DNA of 40,449 nucleotides, taken from Methanobacteriota archaeon. Lineage in GTDB: Archaea > Thermoplasmatota > Poseidoniia > Poseidoniales > Thalassarchaeaceae. The stretch spans positions 49,940-90,388 of the forward strand of contig PBHZ01000018.1 of assembly GCA_002719615.1 (NCBI GenBank), in the 5' to 3' direction. Both the position numbers and the translations under genes were made by a program. Below are positions 17,328 to 26,589 of the stretch, piece after piece (the first letter of the stretch is position 1; each line of letters begins with the position of its first letter). A model generated the notes under the pieces. The model was given only the letters and a program-made list of their open reading frames with translations, made no database searches and had not been told where the DNA came from.

Positions 17328-18311
17328 ATGCCTGTTCTCAATGTTGCATTTATAGGCTCAGAAGACTTCGCGAGAAAATTAGCAAAAAAAGGTGATACAA
17401 GGGACATAGAATCCTACGTTTTTAAAGAAGGATCAGGTAGTAAAGCCCGAACTATATCTCTTCTGAGGCCACTTAAATATCCCGATAGCATAAGACCATT
17501 GCTATCGGTATTGAATGTTTCTAAAGTTGGGGTGATAGAGATATCGGCATTAGATTCTTCACTAGGAGAAATTTTAGTCTCATTCGCTAGTGCTGGAATA
17601 GAAAAAGGGATTGCGATAATCAATCCGGAAGAAGGAAATTGGATAGATGTAGAGCAAATAGAACTCATTTTCTCTCAATTAAAACTCGACTGGAAAATAT
17701 ATCAATCTATGCCAGAAAATCATGAAATTAGAGAATTGCTATTTGACATGATGGATCAAACAGATATAATTGGAACATCACTTATATTACCTGTAGATCA
17801 ACATTTTGTAGTTCAAGGAATTGGATTAGTAGGAATTGGCTATGTCCAATCTGGACAAATTAAAAAACACGATACCATAGAAGTAATTTCATTAGGCGAG
17901 AAGGGAATTGTCAGAAGTTTGCAAGTAATGGATGAAGACGTTGAAGTAGCACATTCTGGAGATAGAGTTGGAGTAGCAATTAGAAATCTACGTGAAGAAG
18001 CATTGCATAAAGGGTGTATTATAGTTCACCCAAATTCCGAAGTAGTTGTGAAACACAATATTTCTTCCTTTATTTTGAATAAAGCACCTTTCCAGAAAAA
18101 AATAATAAAAAAAGATGATATCATTCATGTATCTGCAGATATGCAATTCGTTGTTGGCCGAGTTACAAGTATTTCTGAAAACAATATTAAAATTAAATGG
18201 GAAAATCCATTATGGGTAAGATCTGAACAAAATAATCAAATTATTTTGGCTCAATTAGATGCAAAACCTATGAGGATTATCGGGACTGCAAAAAGTATGG
18301 TGCCCGAATAA
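17328..18311 (+). CDS. SelB-like translation-factor homologue with degenerate GTPase domain (aSelBL type)
   Basis: Residues ~150-235 (ILPVDQHFVVQGIGLVGIGYVQSGQIKKHDTIEVISLGEKGIVRSLQVMDEDVEVAHSGDRVGVAIRNL) are a standard EF-Tu/SelB domain II. A domain III-like barrel follows to residue 327. The N-terminal ~145 residues keep the outline of a G domain, but the P-loop position reads IGSEDFARKLAKKGD without GKS/T, the DxxG position reads IEISALDSSLGE, and NKxD is replaced by INPEEG. It therefore cannot bind GTP in the usual way. Archaeal SelB-like proteins without GTPase motifs have been described and their role is unclear. No Shine-Dalgarno is obvious. Confidence 0.82.
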   Translation: MPVLNVAFIGSEDFARKLAKKGDTRDIESYVFKEGSGSKARTISLLRPLKYPDSIRPLLSVLNVSKVGVIEISALDSSLGEILVSFASAGIEKGIAIINPEEGNWIDVEQIELIFSQLKLDWKIYQSMPENHEIRELLFDMMDQTDIIGTSLILPVDQHFVVQGIGLVGIGYVQSGQIKKHDTIEVISLGEKGIVRSLQVMDEDVEVAHSGDRVGVAIRNLREEALHKGCIIVHPNSEVVVKHNISSFILNKAPFQKKIIKKDDIIHVSADMQFVVGRVTSISENNIKIKWENPLWVRSEQNNQIILAQLDAKPMRIIGTAKSMVPE

Positions 18312-18358
18312 TATTTTTTATACATAAATCTAAATCTTAACATCTATGACTACATTCA

Positions 18359-18367
18359 TTTTATACC
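18359..18367 (+). promoter_or_regulatory. TATA-like box for the PH-like membrane protein
   Basis: TTTTATACC is centred about 30 bp before the ATG at 18393, and no Shine-Dalgarno lies between them. This geometry suits an archaeal core promoter giving a leaderless or nearly leaderless mRNA. Confidence 0.4.
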
Positions 18368-18392
18368 ATATGAACTAGTCTGCCATAACTGG

Positions 18393-20006
18393 ATGTATTC
18401 AGCTGGGCTAAATAGCCCAACTGGGGAGGGGGAAACCGAACTACTCGGTAATCTTTCTCTTGTTGGGGTGAAGGGGTCGTTTTGCGCAATACTATCCGAC
18501 CGTGAATTGACTCTTGAAAGGAGTGACGGTAAAGGTTTGCGACTTTCTTTAGCAGCAGTTAATAGAACTAGACATCTAACAATTCCGCTTTTACCTAATG
18601 GCCTAGTTCCAATAGGAATTATTGCTATAATACTTGGTCTATCAACTATATCTTTTCCATATGGACTAATTCCAATATCATTGGGTTTTCTTGCCATCTC
18701 GTTTAATATTTTTTCGCGATATCCAATAATTTCTATTGATACCAATTCAGGCGATAGGCACTTAATCGCCGGGAGCGAAGGTTCGTTACTAAGGTTAGCA
18801 ACCATGATTTCTAGATTAATACATGGCAGTAGTATGGTTGAGGCTAGAATAGGGTTAGAAAACCTGGAAAAAGAAATGCCGATATTTCCTGCATTTACTC
18901 ATGCCGGAGGAAACTTTACCAAACATAGTAATAAGTTATTAATGAACAATAATAAAATACCAGAATTTTCTTCAGATATAAGAGAAAACACAATTCAAAA
19001 ATCATACTCTCTTAATAATACGGATGAAAATTTAGAAAGAGAAGAAGTTAACTTCAATGGTATTCCTGTGGATGATACACTATCGGATGAAAAAATTTCA
19101 CCAAAATCTGCTTATGAAAGTGCGTGGAATACTCCTCCTCCGCCATGGTATAAAGAAAAGCAGAGGACACATGAAAATAATGAAGATTTAACATTGAGTA
19201 TCGATAAAAATGAAAATAGGATGGATTCTGTATTGTCTGAGGCGGCTGGACAATTAGAAATGTTTGGAGAAGGACTAGATATGTTTGGACAAGGTGGTTT
19301 ATTTGACCAAAGTTTAGATTCTCATAATGGCGATACATTTCCTACTAAAGATATTGAAAATAAACATAATGTTGAAAATAAGCCGATTCAAATATCAAGT
19401 TCTCAAATGATGAAAAAAGCATATGAGACTTACGGTTCTCCAGATTTTGAGTATGAAAGGTCATATGAATTGCCCCGTCCAAATGAAGAGGCAGTAAGGG
19501 AGGAGTGTAAAACTGGAATTGTACAAGAAGCAAGAGCTAAACAAGAAATCAAAGGTAGGAATAGGGAATTACAATATTCCTACGAGTCGACAAATTTAGA
19601 TAGTTATCCTTCATTAAAAAAATATGCAAACCAAGGAAATAATCATTTTTTCACAATCAAAAATAATCCAAATAGTATTTCTTCATCTTTACTGAATAGA
19701 TTATTCAGACCATCATCTATTTCTTTTAAGAAAACACAATCAGATAGTCCGTCTGATAATAGATTCCAAACATCTCAACATCTGAGGTTGAGAAGTGATC
19801 AAGAACATCAGTCTAGTACTATTTCTCGCTCCAGAAGAAGAAATAAAAATATTGAAAATGATGATGCAATGAAAATTATAGATATGATAGTTTCCGGAGT
19901 CTCTAATGATGAGAAAAATCAAAGAAGATTAAATTTTAAAAATATGAGAAAGACGACTAATTCTTCTGAAAATAATAAATTACTAGGTATAAGAAAATTA
20001 GGCTAA
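18393..20006 (+). CDS. Membrane-anchored protein with split PH-like N-terminus and long disordered tail
   Basis: No family is recognised with certainty. Residues ~18-60 (LLGNLSLVGVKGSFCAILSDRELTLERSDGKGLRLSLAAVNRTRH) look like the first strands of a bacterial-type PH domain. Two membrane helices follow (LLPNGLVPIGIIAIILGL; PYGLIPISLGFLAISFNIF). Then RYPIISIDTNSGDRHLIAGSEGSLLRLATMISRLIHG resembles the last strands and closing helix of the same domain, so a helical hairpin appears inserted in it. From about residue 160 to 537 the protein is polar, rich in Asn, Ser, Glu and Lys, with a short near-repeat EMFGEGLDMFGQGG, and is probably disordered in the cytoplasm. A role in membrane organisation is a guess. 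Confidence 0.7.
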   Translation: MYSAGLNSPTGEGETELLGNLSLVGVKGSFCAILSDRELTLERSDGKGLRLSLAAVNRTRHLTIPLLPNGLVPIGIIAIILGLSTISFPYGLIPISLGFLAISFNIFSRYPIISIDTNSGDRHLIAGSEGSLLRLATMISRLIHGSSMVEARIGLENLEKEMPIFPAFTHAGGNFTKHSNKLLMNNNKIPEFSSDIRENTIQKSYSLNNTDENLEREEVNFNGIPVDDTLSDEKISPKSAYESAWNTPPPPWYKEKQRTHENNEDLTLSIDKNENRMDSVLSEAAGQLEMFGEGLDMFGQGGLFDQSLDSHNGDTFPTKDIENKHNVENKPIQISSSQMMKKAYETYGSPDFEYERSYELPRPNEEAVREECKTGIVQEARAKQEIKGRNRELQYSYESTNLDSYPSLKKYANQGNNHFFTIKNNPNSISSSLLNRLFRPSSISFKKTQSDSPSDNRFQTSQHLRLRSDQEHQSSTISRSRRRNKNIENDDAMKIIDMIVSGVSNDEKNQRRLNFKNMRKTTNSSENNKLLGIRKLG

Positions 20007-20963
20007 ACCAACAATTCTTCTATATTTATCTACTCTAGCATGATATTTTCCCTTTTGCAAATCAATCAGATTAGTAGAACCCAATCCACCTATTATGAAT
20101 GAAGAAGTGATTGTAGCGTGAACTAACGAATTCCGCATAATTTCAATATCTCCTATCGCACCATTACATCCAACAATATTAGCCAACATTGCTCCTGCAA
20201 AAGCATCTCCGCATCCTGTCGGATCAATGACATTTTTTGTAGGATAGGAAGGTAGCGAAATAATTCCACAAGGCAAATATGCTAGAACACCTCCACTCCC
20301 TCTTTTGATTATCAAACTTCTAGGTCCTTTTCCTGCAGACAATCCTCCAAACAAGGCTTCCCCTGAGATTATCTTTTCAGCAGCAATTGTTACAATTTCT
20401 TCTCCTGAAATGGCACAAACCTCTTCCTCATTCAATATGGCTATGTCTACTTGCCTAAGTGCTTCAGATAATAACTTAAATTCTGTTTTTATCCATAACA
20501 TAAATGTATCTAATACAGATATATTAGGACTAGATTCTCTCAGAATCTTTATTTGAGACGAGGGATGCATATTTGCACAGAATAAAATATCAACATTCTT
20601 CCAGGAACTAGGTATATCCGGGTTAAAATCTCCTAAAACATTAATTTCCGTAGATATGGTCTGAGCATCATCCATTGTTCCTTCATACCTTCCTGACCAT
20701 CTGAATGTTTTCCCTGGGATTTTTGTAATCCCTTCTGTATTTATCCCTCTTTCATCTAACAATTGCAAATCTTCTTTTCTAAAATCATCTCCTATTGGTC
20801 CTATTGCTCCTACTCTAGGGAACATCCCAGGTTTCAAAGGAAGATGAAATGCTGCAGAAATAGATGCATGAACGGCCGAACCTCCTAATACATCGTAGCC
20901 GTGAACTTTTGGTGTTTGGATATGGTCGTAGCCTATACTCCCGACTATTACTAAATCCATCAA
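19998..20963 (-). CDS. PfkB-family sugar/nucleoside kinase
   Basis: A ribokinase-fold kinase that phosphorylates a sugar or nucleoside hydroxyl with ATP. The start DLVIVGSIGYDHIQTP...LGGSAVHASISAAF is the family's substrate-binding region. The C-terminal signature VIDPTGCGDAFAGAMLANI contains the anion hole and catalytic Asp. ILNEEEVCAIS is the usual NxxE region. The 321 aa fit. The substrate is not evident; the closest look is to adenosine- or ribokinase-like archaeal members. Its ATG overlaps the biotin carboxylase stop by four bases, so the two are translationally coupled. Confidence 0.9.
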   Translation of the reverse strand: MMDLVIVGSIGYDHIQTPKVHGYDVLGGSAVHASISAAFHLPLKPGMFPRVGAIGPIGDDFRKEDLQLLDERGINTEGITKIPGKTFRWSGRYEGTMDDAQTISTEINVLGDFNPDIPSSWKNVDILFCANMHPSSQIKILRESSPNISVLDTFMLWIKTEFKLLSEALRQVDIAILNEEEVCAISGEEIVTIAAEKIISGEALFGGLSAGKGPRSLIIKRGSGGVLAYLPCGIISLPSYPTKNVIDPTGCGDAFAGAMLANIVGCNGAIGDIEIMRNSLVHATITSSFIIGGLGSTNLIDLQKGKYHARVDKYRRIVGLA

Positions 20964-22306
20964 ACCCCTCTCGCAATCAATTTTGGATGTTCTTCAAGAT
21001 ATTTAATCGTTATTTCTTTATTTTTGAAATCCTCTTCATTTAAGATTTTTTTATGAAGTGGAATTAGGGTTTCTAATCCAGTCAAAATCACTTCATCCAA
21101 AGTGGCAATCATCTTTTTTATGGCTTCTTTTCTAGTTGGAGACCATATGATTATTTTTGCAAGGAGAGAATCAAATGATGCTGGAACATCATATCCGGTA
21201 TGAATATGGGAATCGATTCTAACTCCTTGGCCACCGGGCCAAATACATTCCCATACTCTTCCTGGTGATGGCTCTAGTGTCCAAGGATTTTCAGCATTAA
21301 TTCTTACTTGAATAGCATGCCCTCTAATTTTTACTTCTTCCTGTGTTATCGTTAACTGTTTTCCGGCAGCAATTTTTATTCCTAATGCTACGAGATCTAC
21401 TCCAGCTATCATTTCAGTAACTGTATGTTCAACCTGTACTCTTGGATTAACTTCCAAGAAATAAAAATTACCTTCTCCATCCCTTAAGAATTCAAAAGTT
21501 GCTAATCCTTCATAACCCACTAATTTAGCACCTTTAACTACAATTTCTCCAATTTCTTCTCTTACTTCGTCACTAAGCCACGGACCTTCTTCTATTATTT
21601 TTTGATGCCTTCTTTGAATTGAACAAAATCTTTCTCCAAAATGTACCGCCCTTTTGCCATCACTTAATACTTGAAATTCAATATGTTGGGCATCTTCGAT
21701 GAATTTCTCTATGAAAACTCTCCCGTCTCCAAATGCAGATAATGCCCTACCTTGACAAAGATTTAGTGCGCTTTCAAAATCGTCATCATTATTCACTACT
21801 TGCATCCCTATCCCTCCTCCTCCAGCAGCAGCCTTTATGATTAATGGAAAACCTATTTCTTTAGCTATTTTCTTCGCTTCAATTGTATTTTTAATTGGTT
21901 CTTCGGAACCTTTGGCTATGGGTAATCCGGCCTTTGCCATTATTTCACGAGCCGAAATTTTATCTCCTAATATCTTTAATACATCAGAATTAGGGCCAAT
22001 AAATTTTATTCCCTCTTCCTCCAACCTTCTTGCAAAAGTTGGATTTTCGGCCAAAAACCCATATCCTGGGTGTACAGCATCAACGCCAATATCTACAGCG
22101 GCCTTTACTATAGCCTCAATATCCAAATAAGATGCCAATGGGTCATTACGAGGAATAAATATTCCTTCATCTGCTAATCTAACTGGCAAAGATAAACGGT
22201 CCTCTTTACCATATATTATTGCCACTTCGATGCCAAGACAGCGCAGAGATCTCATTATCCTTAGAGCAATTTCGCCCCTATTGGCGATTAGAACACGGCG
22301 AAACAT
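20960..22306 (-). CDS. accC: Biotin carboxylase subunit of a biotin-dependent acyl-CoA (or pyruvate-type) carboxylase
   Basis: An ATP-grasp enzyme that carboxylates biotin on its carrier protein. The start FRRVLIANRGEIALRIMRSLRCLGI, the ATP-binding Gly loop KAAAGGGGIGMQVV, the QRRHQKIIEEGP region, and FLEVNPRVQVEHTVTEMIAGVDLV are diagnostic. At 448 aa it has only the biotin carboxylase module, with no fused biotinyl domain (no AMKM), so the carrier and carboxyltransferase must be encoded elsewhere. Acetyl/propionyl-CoA carboxylase is the likeliest complex, but pyruvate- or oxoglutarate-type partners cannot be excluded. It is transcribed ahead of the pfkB gene. Confidence 0.92.
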   Translation of the reverse strand: MFRRVLIANRGEIALRIMRSLRCLGIEVAIIYGKEDRLSLPVRLADEGIFIPRNDPLASYLDIEAIVKAAVDIGVDAVHPGYGFLAENPTFARRLEEEGIKFIGPNSDVLKILGDKISAREIMAKAGLPIAKGSEEPIKNTIEAKKIAKEIGFPLIIKAAAGGGGIGMQVVNNDDDFESALNLCQGRALSAFGDGRVFIEKFIEDAQHIEFQVLSDGKRAVHFGERFCSIQRRHQKIIEEGPWLSDEVREEIGEIVVKGAKLVGYEGLATFEFLRDGEGNFYFLEVNPRVQVEHTVTEMIAGVDLVALGIKIAAGKQLTITQEEVKIRGHAIQVRINAENPWTLEPSPGRVWECIWPGGQGVRIDSHIHTGYDVPASFDSLLAKIIIWSPTRKEAIKKMIATLDEVILTGLETLIPLHKKILNEEDFKNKEITIKYLEEHPKLIARGV

Positions 22307-22350
22307 GATGTTACCTATATTTATTCCAATAACAGGTAGTCCTTAAAAAT

Positions 22351-24207
22351 TCAGTATACATCTCTCAGATATCTTTTTTCAGTTTTCATCATTTGCGTCT
22401 CTACAAATTCAGTGGCTTGTTGTATATCCATATTACCATGTTCAGAACAAATTTTTATTAATGTTTTATGGACATCTTTAGCCATCCTTGACTTATCTCC
22501 ACAAACATAGAAATAAGCCCCACCATCTATCCATTTCCATATTTCTTCTCCGTTTTTATCCATTAAATGTTGAACATAAACCTTTTCATTTCCTGTACGT
22601 GACCACGCTAAATCATGTTTATTTAGTACACCCTTTTTCTTCCAGTCTTCCATTTCTTCTTTATAGTAATATTCTCCTTCTTCGGTCCAATCACCGAAGA
22701 ATAGCCAGTTCTTACCTGTTGCATTATCAATCTCTCTTTGTTCCAGAAATGCCCTGAAAGGAGCTATTCCCGTTCCAGGACCAACCATTATGACATCCTT
22801 TGTTTTATCTTCAGGTAAGACAAATGATCTAGTTGGAGACATAAATATTCCAATGCCTGTTTCTTCTACTTCACACATGTCTGATAAAAAACCTGTACAT
22901 AATCCTGCTTTGTCTCTGCCATGATGAGAATATCTTACTATTCCAACAGTGAGGTGTACAGTTCCTGGCTCGAATTCTGGACTACTTGCAATAGAATATA
23001 GCCTGGGCTTCAATCTGTCCATTCCTTCTATAAATTGTTGTGCACTGAAATTTATATTACCAAAATCTCCTAATGCATCTATGTAATCTCTGGACCAAAT
23101 ATAATCTTCCATGGCTTCTCCATTGGAAGATAATTCATTCCATAATACAAGACTGGGGTCAGAAATTGAGCCCACTTCTTCATATCCGTACGGTAAATCG
23201 TCACCATCTCCGGTACCTTGCCAATCCAATAATATAGTCCCATTCTCTTCTGAAATTCTTTTTCTTCTAATTATCTTAATCTCAATTCCTTCCGAACCAT
23301 TATTCAAATATTCTCCCAATCTCATAACCCATTTTTTCGATAGCCTATGTATTTCATAACGCTTTGTCAATGCTTCTCTTATTGTACATTCTCCTAAATG
23401 AGTATCCACTATTTCTTCGCCCGTGAAATTACACAATGATAAGATATTATTCACTAAATCTGGGTGACAAATGGGTATTACTCCTAACGCATCTCCTGCT
23501 TTGTATTCTAGGCCGGAGTCTCCTAAATCAAATACAATATGTCTAGTTTCCTTGCCAGATCCTTCTCCATTAAGTACGAAGTTTTGATTCAAATAAGAAG
23601 TGTATGGATTTTTAGCACTCCATTGTGATTTTGCAGATTTCTCTACCGTGATTTCTTTCTCGGTTTCAGTGGATTTAATTTCTATATTTTTTTCAATTTT
23701 AACACTTTCTATAGGTACAACTTCTTCCAATGGTTCAGAATCTTTCAAATCTTCAATAAGAGCCATTTTCTTAAGCACCGATTCGGACCATAATTGAGCT
23801 GGTTCTTCAAAATCTACATCGCAATCAACTCTATCGTGTATTCTTGTTGCACCCTTTGACTCAAACCAGTTATCCCATTCTTTCCCCGATTCACAAAACA
23901 AATCATATGATGAATCTCCTAAAGCGAGTACTGAGAAATGCATATTATCTAACGAATCAATGGTTTCGCTATTTGCAGCTTCCCATAAATCTTCAGCATT
24001 ATCAGGTTGTTCCCCATCTCCCCAAGTACTACAACAAATAAGCACTCTTCTCTCCTTCATGATTTCATTTATTGTTATCTCATCCATCGCCCTTACAGTG
24101 GGATTCAGATTATGTTCAATGGCCGCTTGTCCTGTCTGAATAGCAATTTCTTCAGAATTTCCCGACTGAGAGCCATATATAATAAGAATTGAACGATCGG
24201 CAGACAT
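22351..24207 (-). CDS. Diflavin reductase (CysJ / cytochrome P450 reductase-like)
   Basis: It transfers electrons from NADPH through FAD and FMN to a partner protein. The flavodoxin domain (residues ~5-150) has IIYGSQSGNSEEIA, CSTWGDGEQPDNA and LALGDSSYDLFCESGKEWD. A Glu/Lys-rich linker (~150-190) follows. The FAD domain has RLYSIASSPEFEPGTVHLTVG and GLCTGFLSD. The NADPH domain has MVGPGTGIAPFRAFLEQRE, WLFFGDW and YFYVCGDKSRMAKDVH. The chain ends in RYLRDVY, the aromatic end typical of CysJ. No sulfite reductase haemoprotein or P450 gene is nearby, so the electron acceptor is unknown. Confidence 0.9.
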   Translation of the reverse strand: MSADRSILIIYGSQSGNSEEIAIQTGQAAIEHNLNPTVRAMDEITINEIMKERRVLICCSTWGDGEQPDNAEDLWEAANSETIDSLDNMHFSVLALGDSSYDLFCESGKEWDNWFESKGATRIHDRVDCDVDFEEPAQLWSESVLKKMALIEDLKDSEPLEEVVPIESVKIEKNIEIKSTETEKEITVEKSAKSQWSAKNPYTSYLNQNFVLNGEGSGKETRHIVFDLGDSGLEYKAGDALGVIPICHPDLVNNILSLCNFTGEEIVDTHLGECTIREALTKRYEIHRLSKKWVMRLGEYLNNGSEGIEIKIIRRKRISEENGTILLDWQGTGDGDDLPYGYEEVGSISDPSLVLWNELSSNGEAMEDYIWSRDYIDALGDFGNINFSAQQFIEGMDRLKPRLYSIASSPEFEPGTVHLTVGIVRYSHHGRDKAGLCTGFLSDMCEVEETGIGIFMSPTRSFVLPEDKTKDVIMVGPGTGIAPFRAFLEQREIDNATGKNWLFFGDWTEEGEYYYKEEMEDWKKKGVLNKHDLAWSRTGNEKVYVQHLMDKNGEEIWKWIDGGAYFYVCGDKSRMAKDVHKTLIKICSEHGNMDIQQATEFVETQMMKTEKRYLRDVY

Positions 24208-24331
24208 AATAAAACCTCAACTTAAGCAACCCTCCGAGTCAAAACATGTTTATGAATAGATGCTGTCGAAGGTATGAAATTAATATGTATCGAAGTTATT
24301 AAGTCAGGTCTAGAATACGCAGTTGATAATT

Positions 24332-25126
24332 ATGATTCGCATCGACTTCTTAGGAACTGGAAATGCCTTCGCCCCTCATGGTAGGCTTCATTCTCTTGCA
24401 TTAATTGATGAAAAAATATTGATTGATACTCCTCCGACATTAATTCCTCAACTACGTCGGAAAGGAATCAATATTTCCAGTATAGAGCACGTATTATTTA
24501 CTCATTGGCATGCAGATCACACATTTGGCTTCCCCTTCTTTTTGCTCGAAAGAAAATATATTTCTGACCGAAATCAAGAAAAAATACCAAGTATCTATCT
24601 AAGACCTGGTGGAAAGAAAATATTATCAAATCTTTGTAATGTTGGATTTCCGGGCAGCTTAGAAGATATTGACAAAACTGCTATTTGGATTGAAGATGAA
24701 GAAATAAATCTAATCGGAACTAATTGGAAATTTACAAGGTTTCCAGTTTGTCATACTCCTGAAACAGATCCTCATGGTTATGAATTAACACATAGTAGTG
24801 GACTAATGTTATTACATTGTGGCGACTCAGGGCCTTGTAAAGAAATAGAAAAAAGAGCCAAAAATGCTGACGTAGTTATTCTGGAAATGGGTATGCCTGA
24901 CATTGGAAATTTCCCTCATCATTATACCCCAAATGATGTCAGAGCCTTTTCCGATAAATTTCCAGATACCTTTATTTTAGTAACACATAATTTTTCTAAT
25001 TCTGGTAACGCCATTGGAGGTTTTGCGATGCCAGATTTACCAAAGGGAGTTTATCAATTAGAAGATGGAGATGTGTTAGAGATTTCAGCCGAAAGAGATT
25101 TTAAAATCAGTAACAATAATAAATAA
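24332..25126 (+). CDS. MBL-fold metallohydrolase, RNase Z-like
   Basis: A metallo-beta-lactamase-fold hydrolase. IDFLGTGNAFAPHGRLHSLALIDEKILIDTPP is the usual first strands, FTHWHADHTFGFPFFL is the HxHxDH zinc motif, and FPVCHTPETDPHGYEL, LLHCGDSGP and ILVTHNF supply the later His and Asp ligands. It resembles RNase Z-like and arylsulfatase-like MBL proteins. The long RNase Z exosite arm is not obvious, so a tRNA 3'-processing role is only possible. The track starts at TTG 24323; ATG 24332 (MIRIDFLG) is closer to the first strand and preferred. Confidence 0.83.
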   Translation: MIRIDFLGTGNAFAPHGRLHSLALIDEKILIDTPPTLIPQLRRKGINISSIEHVLFTHWHADHTFGFPFFLLERKYISDRNQEKIPSIYLRPGGKKILSNLCNVGFPGSLEDIDKTAIWIEDEEINLIGTNWKFTRFPVCHTPETDPHGYELTHSSGLMLLHCGDSGPCKEIEKRAKNADVVILEMGMPDIGNFPHHYTPNDVRAFSDKFPDTFILVTHNFSNSGNAIGGFAMPDLPKGVYQLEDGDVLEISAERDFKISNNNK

Positions 25127-25240
25127 ATCGTCAATTTTTAAATCTATATTTTACTCCTATAACTTGAATCATATCTTCATGCTTTAAGACATACTTATTA
25201 TCTTTGACTTACTCGCCAGAAGACATATGTTAGTGCGCTC

Positions 25241-25256
25241 TTAACTAGTAAGTTAA
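25241..25256. repeat. Inverted repeat upstream of orc1/cdc6
   Basis: TTAACT-AGTA-AGTTAA is a 6-bp perfect inverted repeat with a 4-base centre, 42 bp before the orc1/cdc6 start, in a 171-bp AT-rich gap. It could be an operator or part of an initiator-binding region. The canonical origin recognition box of other archaea is not visible. Confidence 0.35.
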
Positions 25257-25267
25257 ATATGTGCATC

Positions 25268-25275
25268 AATATATG
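25268..25275 (+). promoter_or_regulatory. TATA-like box for orc1/cdc6
   Basis: AATATATG is centred about 27 bp before the ATG at 25298, with no Shine-Dalgarno between. This predicts a leaderless orc1/cdc6 transcript. Confidence 0.4.
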
Positions 25276-25297
25276 TTTTTAGGACGTTGTGTGAAAT

Positions 25298-26536
25298 ATG
25301 GACGGGAATATTTTTGAGAAAATTCTTGGCCAAAAAAGTCTATTCATGAATAGGAAGATTTTCGATCATGGGTTTGAACCATCACGTTTACCTCACAGAG
25401 AAAATGAAATCAATTCTCTGGTTAAAAATCTTGTAGATGCATTACATGGGCACATCCCTTCAAACATGCTTCTTTATGGTGTCCCTGGTGCTGGAAAAAC
25501 AGTTGTAACTAGATATGTACTACGTCAGTTAAGGGAAAAGGGTAGAGAATTGGGTAAAAAGGTACATGCCTACGAAATTAATTGTAGAAGTGTCGATACC
25601 AAGTATAGAGTAATTCAGCAAATCGCCTCTGAGCTCCAGGAACGTGGGGACATGACAGTTCCTTTCACTGGTTGGCCAACAGATAGAGTTTTAGAGACCT
25701 TAATTAATAGGATGGATAGGTCAGGAGGAGTGCATATTATCGTACTTGATGAGATAGACAATTTGGTCTCAAGAGCAGGCGATGGTCTTCTTTATAATTT
25801 AACAAATCTAAATACTAGTTTATCCAATTCTAGGTGTTGTATTATAGGCATAAGTAATGATTTGAATTTTACTCAGCAACTAGATCCTAGAGTAACTTCC
25901 AGACTAAGCCAAGAAGATATAGTATTCCATCCATATGGTTCAGCAGAAATAGAAAATATCCTTTCTAAGAGAGTCGAAGACGGACTAAAAAAGGGTATTT
26001 TACAAGAAGGTGTCATCAGCTTATGCGCGGCTTTAGCAGCCCAAGAGCATGGCGATGCTAGAAGGGCATTAGATTTACTTAGAATATCAGTCCAAAAGGC
26101 AGAGCATAATTCTCAAGAAATAGTAGAAACAAGACATGTTAAAATAGCCCAAAGTCAGTTAGAATATGACCAAGTTACGCCAGTCCTCAAAACCCTTCCT
26201 TTGCATCAAAAATTAGTTCTTTTATCTATATGCCTCAATGAAGGCAATGGCTTGAAAAATATTTCTACCGGCGATATTTATCGAACATATGCAGATGCTT
26301 GTATTTTAGTTAGTATAGAACCTCTTACTACTCGTAGAGTTTCTTCTCTCCTTAATGAATTAGATACATTAGGTCTTATAATTGCCAGAAATATAAGTAA
26401 AGGAAGGGGAGGGAGAACCAAACAAGTCAATTTAACTATCCCCAAAGCGGTAGATTGTATCTCTTTAATGAGTGAGAATGAACCATTAGTATCAGAAGCC
26501 GCTCTTGGCAAATATAAACTACAATCAAAACTATAG
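25298..26536 (+). CDS. cdc6: Orc1/Cdc6 replication initiator (AAA+ ATPase)
   Basis: It recognises replication origins and helps load the MCM helicase. The AAA+ core has Walker A LLYGVPGAGKTVVTRYV, Walker B VHIIVLDEIDNLV, sensor 1 CCIIGISND, and the sensor 2 region EHGDARRALDLLRISVQKAE. The C-terminal winged helix is about residues 300-395 (LPLHQKLVLLSICLNEGN...TTRRVSSLLNELDTLGLIIARNISKGRGGRTKQVNL). The 412 aa are the normal archaeal size. In many archaea an origin lies beside this gene, so the AT-rich 25127-25297 gap is the natural place to look for one. Confidence 0.95.
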   Translation: MDGNIFEKILGQKSLFMNRKIFDHGFEPSRLPHRENEINSLVKNLVDALHGHIPSNMLLYGVPGAGKTVVTRYVLRQLREKGRELGKKVHAYEINCRSVDTKYRVIQQIASELQERGDMTVPFTGWPTDRVLETLINRMDRSGGVHIIVLDEIDNLVSRAGDGLLYNLTNLNTSLSNSRCCIIGISNDLNFTQQLDPRVTSRLSQEDIVFHPYGSAEIENILSKRVEDGLKKGILQEGVISLCAALAAQEHGDARRALDLLRISVQKAEHNSQEIVETRHVKIAQSQLEYDQVTPVLKTLPLHQKLVLLSICLNEGNGLKNISTGDIYRTYADACILVSIEPLTTRRVSSLLNELDTLGLIIARNISKGRGGRTKQVNLTIPKAVDCISLMSENEPLVSEAALGKYKLQSKL

Positions 26537-26558
26537 TCTTTCATGACTATTGATAATC

Positions 26559-26566
26559 ATTATACG
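26559..26566 (+). promoter_or_regulatory. TATA-like box for the 172-aa membrane protein
   Basis: ATTATACG is centred about 28 bp before ATG 26590 and no Shine-Dalgarno is present, the same spacing as the other leaderless-type promoters in the window. Confidence 0.35.
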
Positions 26567-26589
26567 AAAAGGGTAATTCGCAGCAATTA

